Part shown: positions 1-7,866 of the stretch, piece by piece | Layout of the letters: every line of letters begins with the position of its first letter | Position numbering within the stretch: position 1 is the first letter of the stretch | Assembly: GCA_038230415.1 (NCBI GenBank) | Contig: JBBRNH010000020.1 | Span: 6,865 to 70,864 of the forward strand | From: JBBRNH01 sp038230415 | GTDB lineage: Bacteria > Bacteroidota > Bacteroidia > Cytophagales > Spirosomataceae | Reading direction: 5' to 3' | DNA length: 64,000 bases | Program-made: the position numbers and the translations under genes | Notes under the pieces: model-generated | Told to the model about the DNA's origin: nothing | Databases searched by the model: none | The model's input: the letters and a program-made list of their open reading frames with translations, nothing else

Positions 1-224
1 TAATTGAGCGAAGGCACTTCAATGCCTACTATAATCAGCGAGATAGCTACCCCACTGAAGACAACGGCAAACAGATCGTTCCATTCAAAAAAACCGGGGT
101 GATGGTTATGGTGGTCGTTGTGCCAGCTCCAAAGCAGGCCGTGCATCACATATTTGTGGGTAAACCAGGCCACACCCTCCATAAAGAAGAAAGTAGCAAT
201 AACTAAAGCAACGTTCAGAAGCAT
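1..224 (-). CDS. Beta-carotene hydroxylase / fatty acid hydroxylase family protein (N-terminal part, runs off the left edge)
   Basis: The first 74 residues are visible and the gene continues beyond base 1. They show a hydrophobic N-terminus, then an HX4H motif (residues 23-28) and a histidine cluster H-N-D-H-H (35-39). Such clusters bind the di-iron centre of the membrane hydroxylase/sterol desaturase family. The residues around them (MEGVAWFTHKYVMHG, WHNDHH) look like bacterial CrtZ, which hydroxylates beta-carotene rings on the way to zeaxanthin; that would fit a pigmented Cytophagales. The ATG at 224 is chosen because a -7 promoter element lies about 32 bases upstream. Without the C-terminal half the exact substrate cannot be fixed. 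Confidence 0.8.
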   Translation of the reverse strand, partial: MLLNVALVIATFFFMEGVAWFTHKYVMHGLLWSWHNDHHNHHPGFFEWNDLFAVVFSGVAISLIIVGIEVPSLN

Positions 225-256
225 TTTTACGTTTTTTTGATGCCAATACTATCAAT

Positions 257-264
257 CAAACTTA
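257..264 (-). promoter_or_regulatory. Bacteroidota -7 element for the CrtZ-like gene
   Basis: On the minus strand this reads TAAGTTTG, an exact match to TAnnTTTG, 32 bases upstream of the ATG. No clear -33 TTTG lies at the usual 17-21 base spacing. Confidence 0.5.
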
Positions 265-354
265 TTGTTGGCCCGAAAAGTTGGGTTTGCCCGTGCGTAA
301 ATTTCGGAAAAATGGGCCGTTTAGCAGGAAACAATTATTTAGTCTGACAAAACG

Positions 355-385
355 TTTGCCAATTTGTTAGATAGTTGTAACTTTA
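355..385 (+). promoter_or_regulatory. Bacteroidota promoter for the AlbA_2-domain gene
   Basis: TTTG (355-358) is followed after 19 bases by TAACTTTA (378-385), close to the TTTG-N19-TAnnTTTG consensus. Transcription would begin near 390. This lies inside the longest possible reading frame (which opens at a TTG at 364), so it supports the later ATG at 415. Confidence 0.55.
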
Positions 386-414
386 GGCAGTTCAGTGCTC
401 CCACGCTTATCTGT

Positions 415-1074
415 ATGTCATCCATGGACTACCGGGCACTTAAAGAGTTGGTTCGCCGGGGTGAGGGCCACCAGTTAGAGTTTAAGTTGAAATCGGCTCA
501 CCCCGAAAAAATTATTCGCGAAGTTGTCGCCTTTGCCAATTCGGACGGCGGCCTTCTCCTCATCGGTGTCGGCGATGACAAGAGCATACCCGGCCTCAAA
601 TACGCCGACGAAGACGAGTACCTCCTCTGCCGTGCGATTGACAAACACTGCTTCCCGCACATCCAATACGCCGTTGATCGCGTTGCCCTGCCCGACGAAC
701 GTGAGGTACTGGTGTTTTCGGTGCCGCGCAGCGTGGGTCGTCCGCATTACGTGGTGCCTGATCTGAATCTGCCCGATGACAAGAAAGCCTACATCCGGGT
801 AGCCGACCAGTCGTTGCAGGCCAGCCGCGAAATGCGCGAAATTCTCAAGGGCGAGCGATTGGCCCGCGACGTGCGTTTCTGCTACGGCGAGAAAGAGGCT
901 GCGCTCATGCACCACCTCGGTCAGCACGACAGCATCACCGTTGAGGGCTTTGCCGCTATTGCCAACATCCCCCGCAAGATCGCGTCTCGAACGCTGGTGC
1001 TGCTGGTGCTGGCGAACGTGCTGCGGGTGCAACCCGGCGAGATGCTCGACCGCTACATCAGCCGGGTTGTCTGA
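415..1074 (+). CDS. AlbA_2 (Schlafen-like) domain protein
   Basis: 219 residues from the ATG at 415; an ATG at 424 is also possible. The first part matches the AlbA_2 / divergent AAA-associated domain pattern: EGHQLEFKLK, then EVVAFANSDGGLLLIGVGDD at about residues 18-58. That domain often occurs in putative DNA-binding or nucleic-acid-linked regulators. The last 60 residues look like a small winged-helix-like helical domain (ITVEGFAAIANIPRKIASRTLVLLVLANVLRV), which would fit a transcription factor. The frame opens upstream at a TTG, but the promoter at 355-385 overlaps that part. The gene is divergent from the CrtZ-like gene and convergent with the DAHP synthase gene. Molecular function is unproven. 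Confidence 0.75.
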   Translation: MSSMDYRALKELVRRGEGHQLEFKLKSAHPEKIIREVVAFANSDGGLLLIGVGDDKSIPGLKYADEDEYLLCRAIDKHCFPHIQYAVDRVALPDEREVLVFSVPRSVGRPHYVVPDLNLPDDKKAYIRVADQSLQASREMREILKGERLARDVRFCYGEKEAALMHHLGQHDSITVEGFAAIANIPRKIASRTLVLLVLANVLRVQPGEMLDRYISRVV

Positions 1075-1162
1075 GCCACAACGTGCGACTTGTTCGGCAC
1101 ACAAAAAAGCGGGGCCAACCGTATTGGCTGGCCCCGCTGATAAACTGTCGGCTTCTGAATAG

Positions 1163-2263
1163 TCAGGCCATTGGTTCGCTGTTCATCACCTCCGTTTGCT
1201 TACGGATTGATTCCATATGGATAATCTTGTAAATCTCTTCCACCAATTCAGGGTATAGATTCAGTTTTTCGCCGAGGCTGGTGCGCGTTTGCAGAATCTC
1301 TTTCCAGCGGTCAGGTTGAAACAGCGTCACGTTGTTATCACGTTTGTATTCGGCGAGCCGCTCCACAAGGGCCATCCGCGCCGAGAGCATCTCCACAATC
1401 TGCCGGTCAACGTTGTCGATATTCCGGCGGCTCTGCTCTAAAACGGTTTGAAACTCGATGTTTTCAGATGCGACCTGCCGAATCTGGAGGTGATCGAGCA
1501 TTTCGCCGAAGGCCACCGGCGTAAGTTGCTGGGCGGCATCGCTCCAGGCGTTATCGGGGTCAATGTGTGATTCAACAATCAGGCCGTCGTAGTTCAGGTC
1601 CATTGCCATCTGCGTGAGTTCGGCGAGGTAGGCGCGTTTACCGGCCATATGGCTGGGGTCGCCAATCATGGGCAACTGCGGGAACATAGACTTGAGCTCG
1701 ATAGCGATTTGCCAGAGCGGAATATTCCGGTATTTGCTGGCCTCGCCGGTTGAGAAACCCCGGTGAATAGCCGCGAGTTTGGTAATACCCGCACCAGCGA
1801 GCCGCTCAAATGCGCCAACCCACAGGGCCAAATCAGGATTAACCGGGTTTTTGACCAGCACCGGCACGTCAACGCCCCGGAGTGCGTCGGCGATTTCCTG
1901 CACCGTGAAGGGGTTTACAGTGGTTCTTGCGCCAATCCACAGCACATCCACGCCATATTTCAGGGCCAGTTCGATGTGTTCGGGGGTGGCTACCTCAATG
2001 GCGAAGGGCAGGCCGGTTTCGGCTTTGGCGCGTTGAATCCATTTCAGAGCGGGTTCGCCCATGCCCTCAAAACTGCCGGGGCGGGTGCGGGGTTTCCAGA
2101 CACCGGCCCGCACAATATGAACAGCCCCCAACTGCGCCAGTTGACGGGTAGTTTCTACCAATTGCTCTTCGGTTTCGGCACTGCATGGCCCGGCAATAAT
2201 GAGGGGCTTGCCGTTGGTCTCTACCCAGGAATTCAGGGGTGAGACGGTTAGTTCAGGTTTCAT
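1163..2263 (-). CDS. Bifunctional 3-deoxy-7-phosphoheptulonate synthase / chorismate mutase
   Basis: 366 residues. Residues 1 to about 265 are a class I beta DAHP synthase: LIIAGPCSAE near the start, then RAGVWKPRTRPGSFEG, LWIGARTTVNPF and VLVKNPVNPDL, which line the phosphoenolpyruvate and metal site. This enzyme condenses PEP and erythrose-4-phosphate at the entry of the shikimate pathway. Residues from about 275 form a chorismate mutase (AroQ-type helical) domain, R-N-I-D-N-V-D-R-Q-I-VEMLSARMALVERLAEYKR, which turns chorismate into prephenate. Having the mutase at the C-terminus is typical of Bacteroidota enzymes, where it also gives feedback control of the synthase. The gene is divergent from proline dehydrogenase, with about 250 bp between starts. 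Confidence 0.95.
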   Translation of the reverse strand: MKPELTVSPLNSWVETNGKPLIIAGPCSAETEEQLVETTRQLAQLGAVHIVRAGVWKPRTRPGSFEGMGEPALKWIQRAKAETGLPFAIEVATPEHIELALKYGVDVLWIGARTTVNPFTVQEIADALRGVDVPVLVKNPVNPDLALWVGAFERLAGAGITKLAAIHRGFSTGEASKYRNIPLWQIAIELKSMFPQLPMIGDPSHMAGKRAYLAELTQMAMDLNYDGLIVESHIDPDNAWSDAAQQLTPVAFGEMLDHLQIRQVASENIEFQTVLEQSRRNIDNVDRQIVEMLSARMALVERLAEYKRDNNVTLFQPDRWKEILQTRTSLGEKLNLYPELVEEIYKIIHMESIRKQTEVMNSEPMA

Positions 2264-2328
2264 ACGCTTGTACGTTAAATGGATTACTATAACTACTCTA
2301 TCGGGAACTTTCGATGGTAGTTTTGCCG

Positions 2329-2336
2329 TATATTTG
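2329..2336 (+). promoter_or_regulatory. Candidate -7 element for proline dehydrogenase
   Basis: TATATTTG is an exact TAnnTTTG match in the divergent intergenic region. It would give an untranslated leader of about 170 bases before the ATG at 2514, long for this group; the -33 element is weak. Confidence 0.35.
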
Positions 2337-2513
2337 TATTCAAATCAGCCTGAAAACGGGCGGGTCCAATTATCCGGTCAACTTGATTTGCCCGGCAAAG
2401 TTCGCGCCGGTTGCGCTGAAAAACCAAATAGTCCGTATTTTCGTTATACCTTTCGGCTCCGCTATCAAGCGCGGCCAACCTGTGAGATAAGCCGCCCAAA
2501 GCGGTACCCATTT

Positions 2514-3785
2514 ATGTCGAATCGAAGTAGTTTCATGCCGACTATTGCTCCTGAACGGCTTAGTGACCCACGTGAGGCCCGGCCAAAATCAACGCTGAGC
2601 CGAGGGTCAGCTAAGCCAATTGTCTTTGAAGACACCTCAGTTGCCTTCGCCTGCCAGCCCAATGGCAAACTCCTGAAAACGTACTGGTTGTTTGCCCTGA
2701 TGAGTCAGGCATGGCTGGTAAATGTAGGGACTTTTTTCATCAAGATTGCCCTGCGGCTTCAACTGCCCATTAAAGGACTGATTAAGAACACGATTTTTGA
2801 GCAGTTCTGTGGCGGTGAAAGTATCCAGGAGTGCGAAAAGACGATTCAGAAACTGCACGTCGGCCACATCGGAACCATCCTGGATTACTCAATCGAAGGG
2901 GAAGAAAACGACACGTGTTTTGAGGCCACCACGCTCGAAGTTCTTCGTACTATCGAGCGGGCGAGCGAAACAACCGACATTCCCTTTTCAGTCTTTAAAA
3001 TGACCGGTATCGCCCCTACTGACCTCCTCGAAGCGGTGCAGATTGGCGATTCGCTCACCAAAGATCAGAAAGTTGAATTTGATCTGGTGCTGGATCGGGT
3101 TGACCGCCTGTGCCGCCGGGCTGCCGAACGGAATGTCAAGATTTTTATTGATGCCGAAGAATCCTGGATTCAGGACACGATTGATACGCTCGCCTACGAA
3201 ATGATGGATCGCTATAACCACGAGCGGCCCATTGTTTACAACACCTACCAACTGTACCGCTGGGATACACTGGCCCGGCTGGAACAGGCCACCCGCGAAG
3301 CCCGCGAAAAAGGATATGCCCTCGGTGCGAAATTGGTGCGCGGAGCCTACATGGAAAAAGAGCGTCTCCGGTCGCACGAATGTGAATATCAGGATCCGAT
3401 TCAGGCCAGCAAAGAAGATACCGACCGTGATTTTGATGCCGCCGTTGACTTTTGTCTCAATAACCGCGACACCGTATCAATCTGTCTTGGTACGCACAAT
3501 GAGTATAGTTGCCAGCACTGCGCTGAGCAGATGACCCGCTCAGGTATTGAACCCAACGACCCACACATCTGGTTCTCGCAATTGCTGGGTATGAGCGACA
3601 ACATCTCGTATAATCTGGCTCAGGCGGGCTACAACGTGGCGAAATATGTGCCATACGGCCCGGTAGAAGCGGTGATGCCGTATTTATTCCGCCGGGCCGA
3701 TGAAAATACATCCATCGCCGGGCAGACCAGCCGCGAGTTTGCCCTCATCAGTAATGAGTTGACGCGCCGAAAAGGTTGCCGTTAA
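2514..3785 (+). CDS. Proline dehydrogenase
   Basis: 423 residues from the ATG at 2514. The open frame extends back to 2199, but that stretch overlaps the divergent DAHP synthase start and has no family-like sequence. The protein is a monofunctional FAD-dependent PRODH barrel: FIDAEESWIQDTIDTLAYEMM, then YNTYQLYRWDTLARLEQA, GAKLVRGAYMEKER and CLGTHNEYS. The C-terminal YVPYGPVEAVMPYLFRRADEN carries the paired arginines that bind proline. It oxidises proline to pyrroline-5-carboxylate, passing electrons to quinone. No P5C dehydrogenase domain is fused, as is usual in Bacteroidota. It is followed by a 27-bp inverted repeat. Confidence 0.93.
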   Translation: MSNRSSFMPTIAPERLSDPREARPKSTLSRGSAKPIVFEDTSVAFACQPNGKLLKTYWLFALMSQAWLVNVGTFFIKIALRLQLPIKGLIKNTIFEQFCGGESIQECEKTIQKLHVGHIGTILDYSIEGEENDTCFEATTLEVLRTIERASETTDIPFSVFKMTGIAPTDLLEAVQIGDSLTKDQKVEFDLVLDRVDRLCRRAAERNVKIFIDAEESWIQDTIDTLAYEMMDRYNHERPIVYNTYQLYRWDTLARLEQATREAREKGYALGAKLVRGAYMEKERLRSHECEYQDPIQASKEDTDRDFDAAVDFCLNNRDTVSICLGTHNEYSCQHCAEQMTRSGIEPNDPHIWFSQLLGMSDNISYNLAQAGYNVAKYVPYGPVEAVMPYLFRRADENTSIAGQTSREFALISNELTRRKGCR

Positions 3786-3806
3786 GCGAACTATTGTACC
3801 ACAGAA

Positions 3807-3863
3807 CAGAACCCTAATAAGACGGACATTGCCAGTGGCAATGTCCGTCTTATTAGGGTTCTG
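3807..3863. terminator. Perfect 27-bp inverted repeat between proline dehydrogenase and lspA
   Basis: Left arm 3807-3833, loop of 3 bases, right arm 3837-3863, all pairs matching. It lies 21 bases after the proline dehydrogenase stop and is a strong intrinsic hairpin. The right arm ends 3 bases before the lspA -7 element, so it covers the position where a -33 box would be. Confidence 0.7.
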
Positions 3864-3866
3864 TCG

Positions 3867-3874
3867 TATTTTTG
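3867..3874 (+). promoter_or_regulatory. -7 element touching the lspA start
   Basis: TATTTTTG matches TAnnTTTG exactly and ends 4 bases before the ATG at 3879. If used, the transcript would start at or next to the start codon (leaderless). Confidence 0.5.
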
Positions 3875-3878
3875 CCCA

Positions 3879-4706
3879 ATGAATCAGAAAAATCCGCTTA
3901 TCTATTTCTTGCTGACGTTTGTGCTGATTGCGCTTGACCAGAGCGTTAAGCTGGCGGTTCATCAGTATATGCTGCCGGGTTTTGCCGGGCAGATAAACGT
4001 GGTTGGCAACTGGCTAAAACTGCATTATGTGCTGAACCCCGGCATGGCGTTTGGGATGCAGTTAGGGCATGAGTATGGCAAGCTGATGTTGAGTGTGTTC
4101 CGGCTGTTTGCCATGGGCGGCATTGCCTGGTATCTCGTGTATCTGGCCCGCAACGGCGCACCAAATGGCTTGCTCTGGGCTATGGCAATGATTTTAGCCG
4201 GTGCCGTCGGCAACGTGATTGACAGCACGTTTTACGGCGTTTTTCTGAACAATGCGCCCTACGGATCGCCAACGCCCTGGTTTCACGGGCAGGTGATTGA
4301 CATGATTTTTGTGGACGTTTGGGAAGGATTCATTCCCGACTGGGTGCCGGTCTGGGGCGGTCAGTATTATTCGACACCAATTTTTAATATTGCCGATTCG
4401 TGCATCTTCATCGGCGTTTGTCTGATTCTGGCCTTTCAGCGTCGGTTTTTTCGGGAGCAAAGTCAGGAGCAGGAAGCCAATCAGGTAGTAGAAACGGCTT
4501 CTCAGGATATACAGGCGGTTACTGATACGGAGGTACTTGATTCAGACCATGTAGAGAGAAAAAGCGGGTTTCCACCCACACTACTTACCGATGAAACCTC
4601 GGAGTTGCCCCCCGCTGAGGGAGCCGTTGCAGAACCGGCTTCTGAAAAGCAGGGCGTAAGTCAGCCGGTTAAATCGGAGGAGGAGTTGAAGCGTCATCAC
4701 GATTAG
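3879..4706 (+). CDS. lspA: Lipoprotein signal peptidase (signal peptidase II) with an acidic C-terminal extension
   Basis: 275 residues. The inner-membrane aspartyl protease cleaves the signal peptide of lipidated prolipoproteins. Asp20 in the first membrane segment (LDQSVKL), the N-P-G-M-A-F-G loop (53-59), G-N-V-I-D with Asp115 and F-N-I-A-D with Asp173 match the family; Asp115 and Asp173 are the expected catalytic pair. Four membrane segments end near residue 190. The remaining 80 or so residues are hydrophilic and rich in Glu, Asp, Ser and Pro, with no domain I recognise; most LspA proteins end near 160-210. Several lipoproteins encoded in this window (fasciclin, FKBP, heme lipoprotein) are expected substrates. 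Confidence 0.95.
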   Translation: MNQKNPLIYFLLTFVLIALDQSVKLAVHQYMLPGFAGQINVVGNWLKLHYVLNPGMAFGMQLGHEYGKLMLSVFRLFAMGGIAWYLVYLARNGAPNGLLWAMAMILAGAVGNVIDSTFYGVFLNNAPYGSPTPWFHGQVIDMIFVDVWEGFIPDWVPVWGGQYYSTPIFNIADSCIFIGVCLILAFQRRFFREQSQEQEANQVVETASQDIQAVTDTEVLDSDHVERKSGFPPTLLTDETSELPPAEGAVAEPASEKQGVSQPVKSEEELKRHHD

Positions 4707-4715
4707 TAGCATTTA

Positions 4716-6305
4716 TTACTGCACATCATCAAGCGGGGTGAAGTCCTTAAAGGCGCGTTTGATGGCCTTGTCGGTGGCTTCTTTTTTGTTCTCCCAGGCC
4801 GCGTCTAACTCCATCGCTACGGGGCCGGTCAGGCTTAGTACGATCCTGAAATCATCCAACCGTCGGATAAAATCGGTGCCGCGCCGGGCGGATTTCAGCG
4901 CAAACTCCCGCGCAAAAACGTCTCCCTTATTTTGAATTTCTGCTTTCTTGCCCAGCACATAGTTGTAGCGGTCGAGGAGGTCTTTCATTGATTTTCCGAT
5001 TACCTCAGTGGCTTCCAGCGTTCCCATCGTGAGTACTGCCGTGCCACCCACCGCCGAGATAAGCCGCTGATTTTGTTGGGCCTGCGGGCTTGAACTGGCC
5101 GTTGTGATGGCCGGGGTCACGCCCGTGATGGCTCCCAGCGCAGCGTTGGCTACGGAGCGGTTTCGTTTGCCTTTCTTGGCCCGCCGGTAGCTGGTTTTGA
5201 GGTTTTCTTCGCGTTCGGCCAATTGCTCGGCTAAGTTCCAGGCTATCACCATCGTCTGCCGATATTGAGCATAATAGTAACGGTCCTTTTCGGCTTCATT
5301 CACGGTATTCTGTACGCTGAACGTCAGGGTTCGTTGCTCGCGGTTCTGGGCCTTGTCGAGGGTATAAAACGTGAGCGTGGTCTGCAACGAGTCGAGCGGG
5401 TCTTTCACAAAGTCATAGCCGGGCTTCCACGTAAATTCATACTGGTTAGCCGTGTTTTTGACCAAGGCTGATTTAGGTACTTGCGGGTTATCACTCAAAA
5501 AATCGAACGTAGCAATGTCATCGTCGCCATTGGGGTCGCTGAGGTAGAATTTGAGATTCACCGTTGCGTTTTCGCGGAGCCGGTAGTGAGTCTCTTTTGG
5601 GATAATGGCAATGTCGGGTGGTAAATCCATCGCCGTCACTTCAATTTTTAAGCGGCCTTTGGTGCGGGTTTTGGCGGGCTGGTCTTCTACCCAAAATTCG
5701 ATGTAGTAGGGCTTGTCTCTCAGGCGGTTAAACTGATTTAGTGAGAGCGTCCAGGTCAATTCGCCCTGTGCCGAGAGCTTCAAGCCTTCGGGCATCTGGT
5801 CGGCAATCGGGACGAATACGAGTGGGTCATCGTCATCGTCATAAATCTGCTCGTCAGCATCGAGCTTGTAGCTGTTCGGGGCGCGGTAGCGAACGTAAAA
5901 AGGCCGCAGCACATCAACAACCGGCGGGCGGTTGACGTGCTGCACCTTGAAATCAATGGATTGGGTCACTTTCTCGCCCCGCTGATTGCTCACTTCCAGA
6001 ATGACCGATACAACGCGGGTAGTCTGAATCCGGCTGGCGAGGTCATAATCTGGAGTCCAGCTAAAATGACCCAGCGAATCGAGTTCCATCCCGTCAAATT
6101 TTCCCTGAGTAATGGTGTATTGTAAGGTGTCAGTAGGGCTGGCAGTGGTTTTCACCTCAAACCGGATAGGGATTCCTTCAGCTATGGTTGTCCAGCCGGG
6201 TTGCGTGGGTAAGGTGACTTGCAACGGCTTTGTGTCCTGCGCCTGAATCAGCGAGACCGGCAAAATGAAGAGCAAAAAATAAACAGGGTTTTTGGCTAAG
6301 CGCAT
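4716..6305 (-). CDS. Secreted protein with Ig/cadherin-like repeats and a helical C-terminal half
   Basis: 529 residues with a clear signal peptide (MRLAKNPVYFLLFILPVSLIQAQ). Residues 25 to about 345 contain three beta-sandwich-like units of the putative-Ig (He_PIG) type, recognisable by repeated GMELDSLGHFSWTPDYD, GLKLSAQGELTWTLSLN and ANQYEFTWKPGYDFV stretches. After residue 350 the protein is helical and charged (ERE, KKGKRNR), with a short hydrophobic Ala/Gly/Thr-rich segment near 400-440. No catalytic motif was seen. The gene is convergent with lspA and follows the skp genes after a hairpin-rich spacer. A periplasmic or surface structural role is the most I can infer. Confidence 0.75.
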   Translation of the reverse strand: MRLAKNPVYFLLFILPVSLIQAQDTKPLQVTLPTQPGWTTIAEGIPIRFEVKTTASPTDTLQYTITQGKFDGMELDSLGHFSWTPDYDLASRIQTTRVVSVILEVSNQRGEKVTQSIDFKVQHVNRPPVVDVLRPFYVRYRAPNSYKLDADEQIYDDDDDPLVFVPIADQMPEGLKLSAQGELTWTLSLNQFNRLRDKPYYIEFWVEDQPAKTRTKGRLKIEVTAMDLPPDIAIIPKETHYRLRENATVNLKFYLSDPNGDDDIATFDFLSDNPQVPKSALVKNTANQYEFTWKPGYDFVKDPLDSLQTTLTFYTLDKAQNREQRTLTFSVQNTVNEAEKDRYYYAQYRQTMVIAWNLAEQLAEREENLKTSYRRAKKGKRNRSVANAALGAITGVTPAITTASSSPQAQQNQRLISAVGGTAVLTMGTLEATEVIGKSMKDLLDRYNYVLGKKAEIQNKGDVFAREFALKSARRGTDFIRRLDDFRIVLSLTGPVAMELDAAWENKKEATDKAIKRAFKDFTPLDDVQ

Positions 6306-6368
6306 CGAGTAGAGCAGCGTATTTATCCTGGTAAACGCAAAATAGCGGCTATCATTTCCTTAAAACAT

Positions 6369-6396
6369 AAAAGCCGCCCAATGAAGAGCGGCTTTT
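6369..6396. terminator. Intrinsic terminator (GC hairpin with flanking A/T runs)
   Basis: Nine-base arms (6369-6377 and 6388-6396) around a 10-base loop, with AAAA and TTTT at the outer ends. It can end the uppS-bamA-skp-skp transcript on the minus strand. Confidence 0.6.
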
Positions 6397-6411
6397 CCTA
6401 GTTTTCGTGCC

Positions 6412-6484
6412 TTTGTCATTCCGACGATAGGAGGAACCTATTTAGATTAGCACCTTAGATTCCTCCTATCGTCGGAATGACAAA
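6412..6484. repeat. Perfect 25-bp inverted repeat of the GTCATTCCGAC family, copy 1
   Basis: Left arm 6412-6436 and right arm 6460-6484 are perfect complements around a 23-base loop. Arm sequence TGTCATTCCGAC is shared with the repeat at 55347-55423. It sits directly downstream of the second skp gene. Confidence 0.75.
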
Positions 6485-6493
6485 AGCACAGTA

Positions 6494-7132
6494 CTAATTC
6501 TTTTTCGGAGCCGTTGCCGGTGTAGTAGCCGGAGCCGTAACGGGTGCGGCTGGCTTGGGCGTTACGCCCATCTTTTTCAGCACGAGGTCAGAGATGTTGC
6601 CATCTTCAGGCGCAAACAACAGAATTGGCGTAGTACCGGCACCGGCATCGAGGTTGAAAACGTAGGTAAAGCCGTTTTCTTTCGCCACGATGTCAATATT
6701 CTTCTGAATCTTTTGGATCACCGGATTCACCAACTGACCGTATTTGTCCTGCAACGTTTTCTGGGCGTTGGTCTGGAACTCCTGCACCCGGCTTTGCAGG
6801 CTTTGCAGTTCGGCTTCGCGGTCTTTTTTAATCACCTCCGACATTTGGCCCTGCCCTTTTTCGTAGGCGGCATATTTGTCTTCAAACTCTTTCGACATCC
6901 GTTTCAACTCGTTATCGGCCTGGGTACGCTGAATGGTGAGTTGGTTTTCGATTTCTTTCGATTCGGGCATTTGCCGCAGCAGATAATCAATATTGGTGTA
7001 TCCCAGTTTGAGCGGGCCAGCCACTGTGGCTGTCGGTGTGGTAGCAGCAACAGTCGCCGGTGCCTGCGCCTGTACGTTCAGGCTTCCCATAAACAATGCC
7101 GCGCCAAAGGCGGCAACAAAGTACTTTTTCAT
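6494..7132 (-). CDS. OmpH/Skp family periplasmic chaperone (distal copy)
   Basis: 212 residues from the ATG at 7132; the frame opens 7 codons earlier at a GTG, but the signal peptide starts at MKKYFVAAFGAALFMGSLNVQAQ. The body follows the Skp plan: a short beta strand (LGYTNIDYLLRQMPESKEIENQL), then long charged coiled-coil helices (about residues 60-140), then a closing strand (DIVAKENGFTYVFNLDAG). The C-terminal 35 residues are Ala/Pro/Thr-rich and probably disordered. Skp trimers hold unfolded outer-membrane proteins for BamA. It lies 21 bases behind the paralogue at 7154, which lies behind bamA. Confidence 0.9.
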   Translation of the reverse strand: MKKYFVAAFGAALFMGSLNVQAQAPATVAATTPTATVAGPLKLGYTNIDYLLRQMPESKEIENQLTIQRTQADNELKRMSKEFEDKYAAYEKGQGQMSEVIKKDREAELQSLQSRVQEFQTNAQKTLQDKYGQLVNPVIQKIQKNIDIVAKENGFTYVFNLDAGAGTTPILLFAPEDGNISDLVLKKMGVTPKPAAPVTAPATTPATAPKKN

Positions 7133-7153
7133 TGTTAGTTGGTTATTAATCAC

Positions 7154-7801
7154 TTATTTAGGTCTTACGCTTGGCTGTATTGTTGCCGGGGTTCCGCCCG
7201 GCGTTGACGTTCCCATCAGTGGAACCGTTGGCTGACCGCCCGCCGGATTTCCCGCCGTTGGGCTGGTTTTAGTCGGTTTCGTTTCGGCATCCAAGCCTAA
7301 CTCTTCCATCACATAATCGGTGTAATCGTGCCGGGGATTGGTGTAGAGCATCACAAAATCGCTGGCTTTATCAAATACAAAATCCAATTTTTTCTGCGAC
7401 GCTACTTTCTCCAACGCTCGGTTTACCAATTCCATCGGGGCTTTGATGAGTTCTTTTTTCTTCTGAAGCAGCAACCCTTCGTAGCCAAATACTTTGTTGT
7501 TGTACTCCCGCGCTTCGCGTTCTTTCTCCGAAATCACCCGTTGCCGGTCGCGTTTCATATCGTCGGTCAGCAGAATTTCTTCGAGTTGGTAGGCGCGTTG
7601 GAGTTTGTCAATCTCCACGTACTTGTCCTGAATATCCTTCGACCATTTGTCAGCAAATTTATCAATTTCGCCGAGGGCTTTCTGATATTCAGGCATTTTG
7701 CTGAACACAAATTCGGTATCCACGTAGCCAAACTTCTGCGCCCGAACCGGAAATGCCGCGCAAACCAAACACAAAAGTACAAAAATCGAGGCTCTGTTCA
7801 T
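7154..7801 (-). CDS. OmpH/Skp family periplasmic chaperone (proximal copy)
   Basis: 215 residues with signal peptide MNRASIFVLLCLVCAAFPVRAQ and the Skp pattern KFGYVDTEFVFSKMPEYQKALGEI, followed by the coiled-coil region rich in Lys, Arg and Glu and the closing KKLDFVFDKASDFVMLYTNP strand. The C-terminus carries a Pro/Thr/Gly-rich tail like its neighbour, so the two are probably tandem paralogues that diverged after duplication. It follows bamA by about 65 bases in the same direction. The operon order uppS, bamA, skp, skp is common in Bacteroidota and links this protein to outer-membrane protein assembly. Confidence 0.9.
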   Translation of the reverse strand: MNRASIFVLLCLVCAAFPVRAQKFGYVDTEFVFSKMPEYQKALGEIDKFADKWSKDIQDKYVEIDKLQRAYQLEEILLTDDMKRDRQRVISEKEREAREYNNKVFGYEGLLLQKKKELIKAPMELVNRALEKVASQKKLDFVFDKASDFVMLYTNPRHDYTDYVMEELGLDAETKPTKTSPTAGNPAGGQPTVPLMGTSTPGGTPATIQPSVRPK

Positions 7802-7866
7802 GGTATTCTACTGACTTGGATGGTTCATAAGCCGGTTGGTTTAATAACGCCCCGATGAACGAAACC

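Noticed and set aside
475..1104. Minus-strand frame of 209 codons over the AlbA_2 gene
   Set aside because: Shadow of the plus-strand gene; His/Val-rich composition typical of antisense frames, no promoter.
2199..2513. N-terminal extension of proline dehydrogenase by 105 codons
   Set aside because: It overlaps the divergent DAHP synthase start and the intergenic promoter region, and shows no family-like residues.
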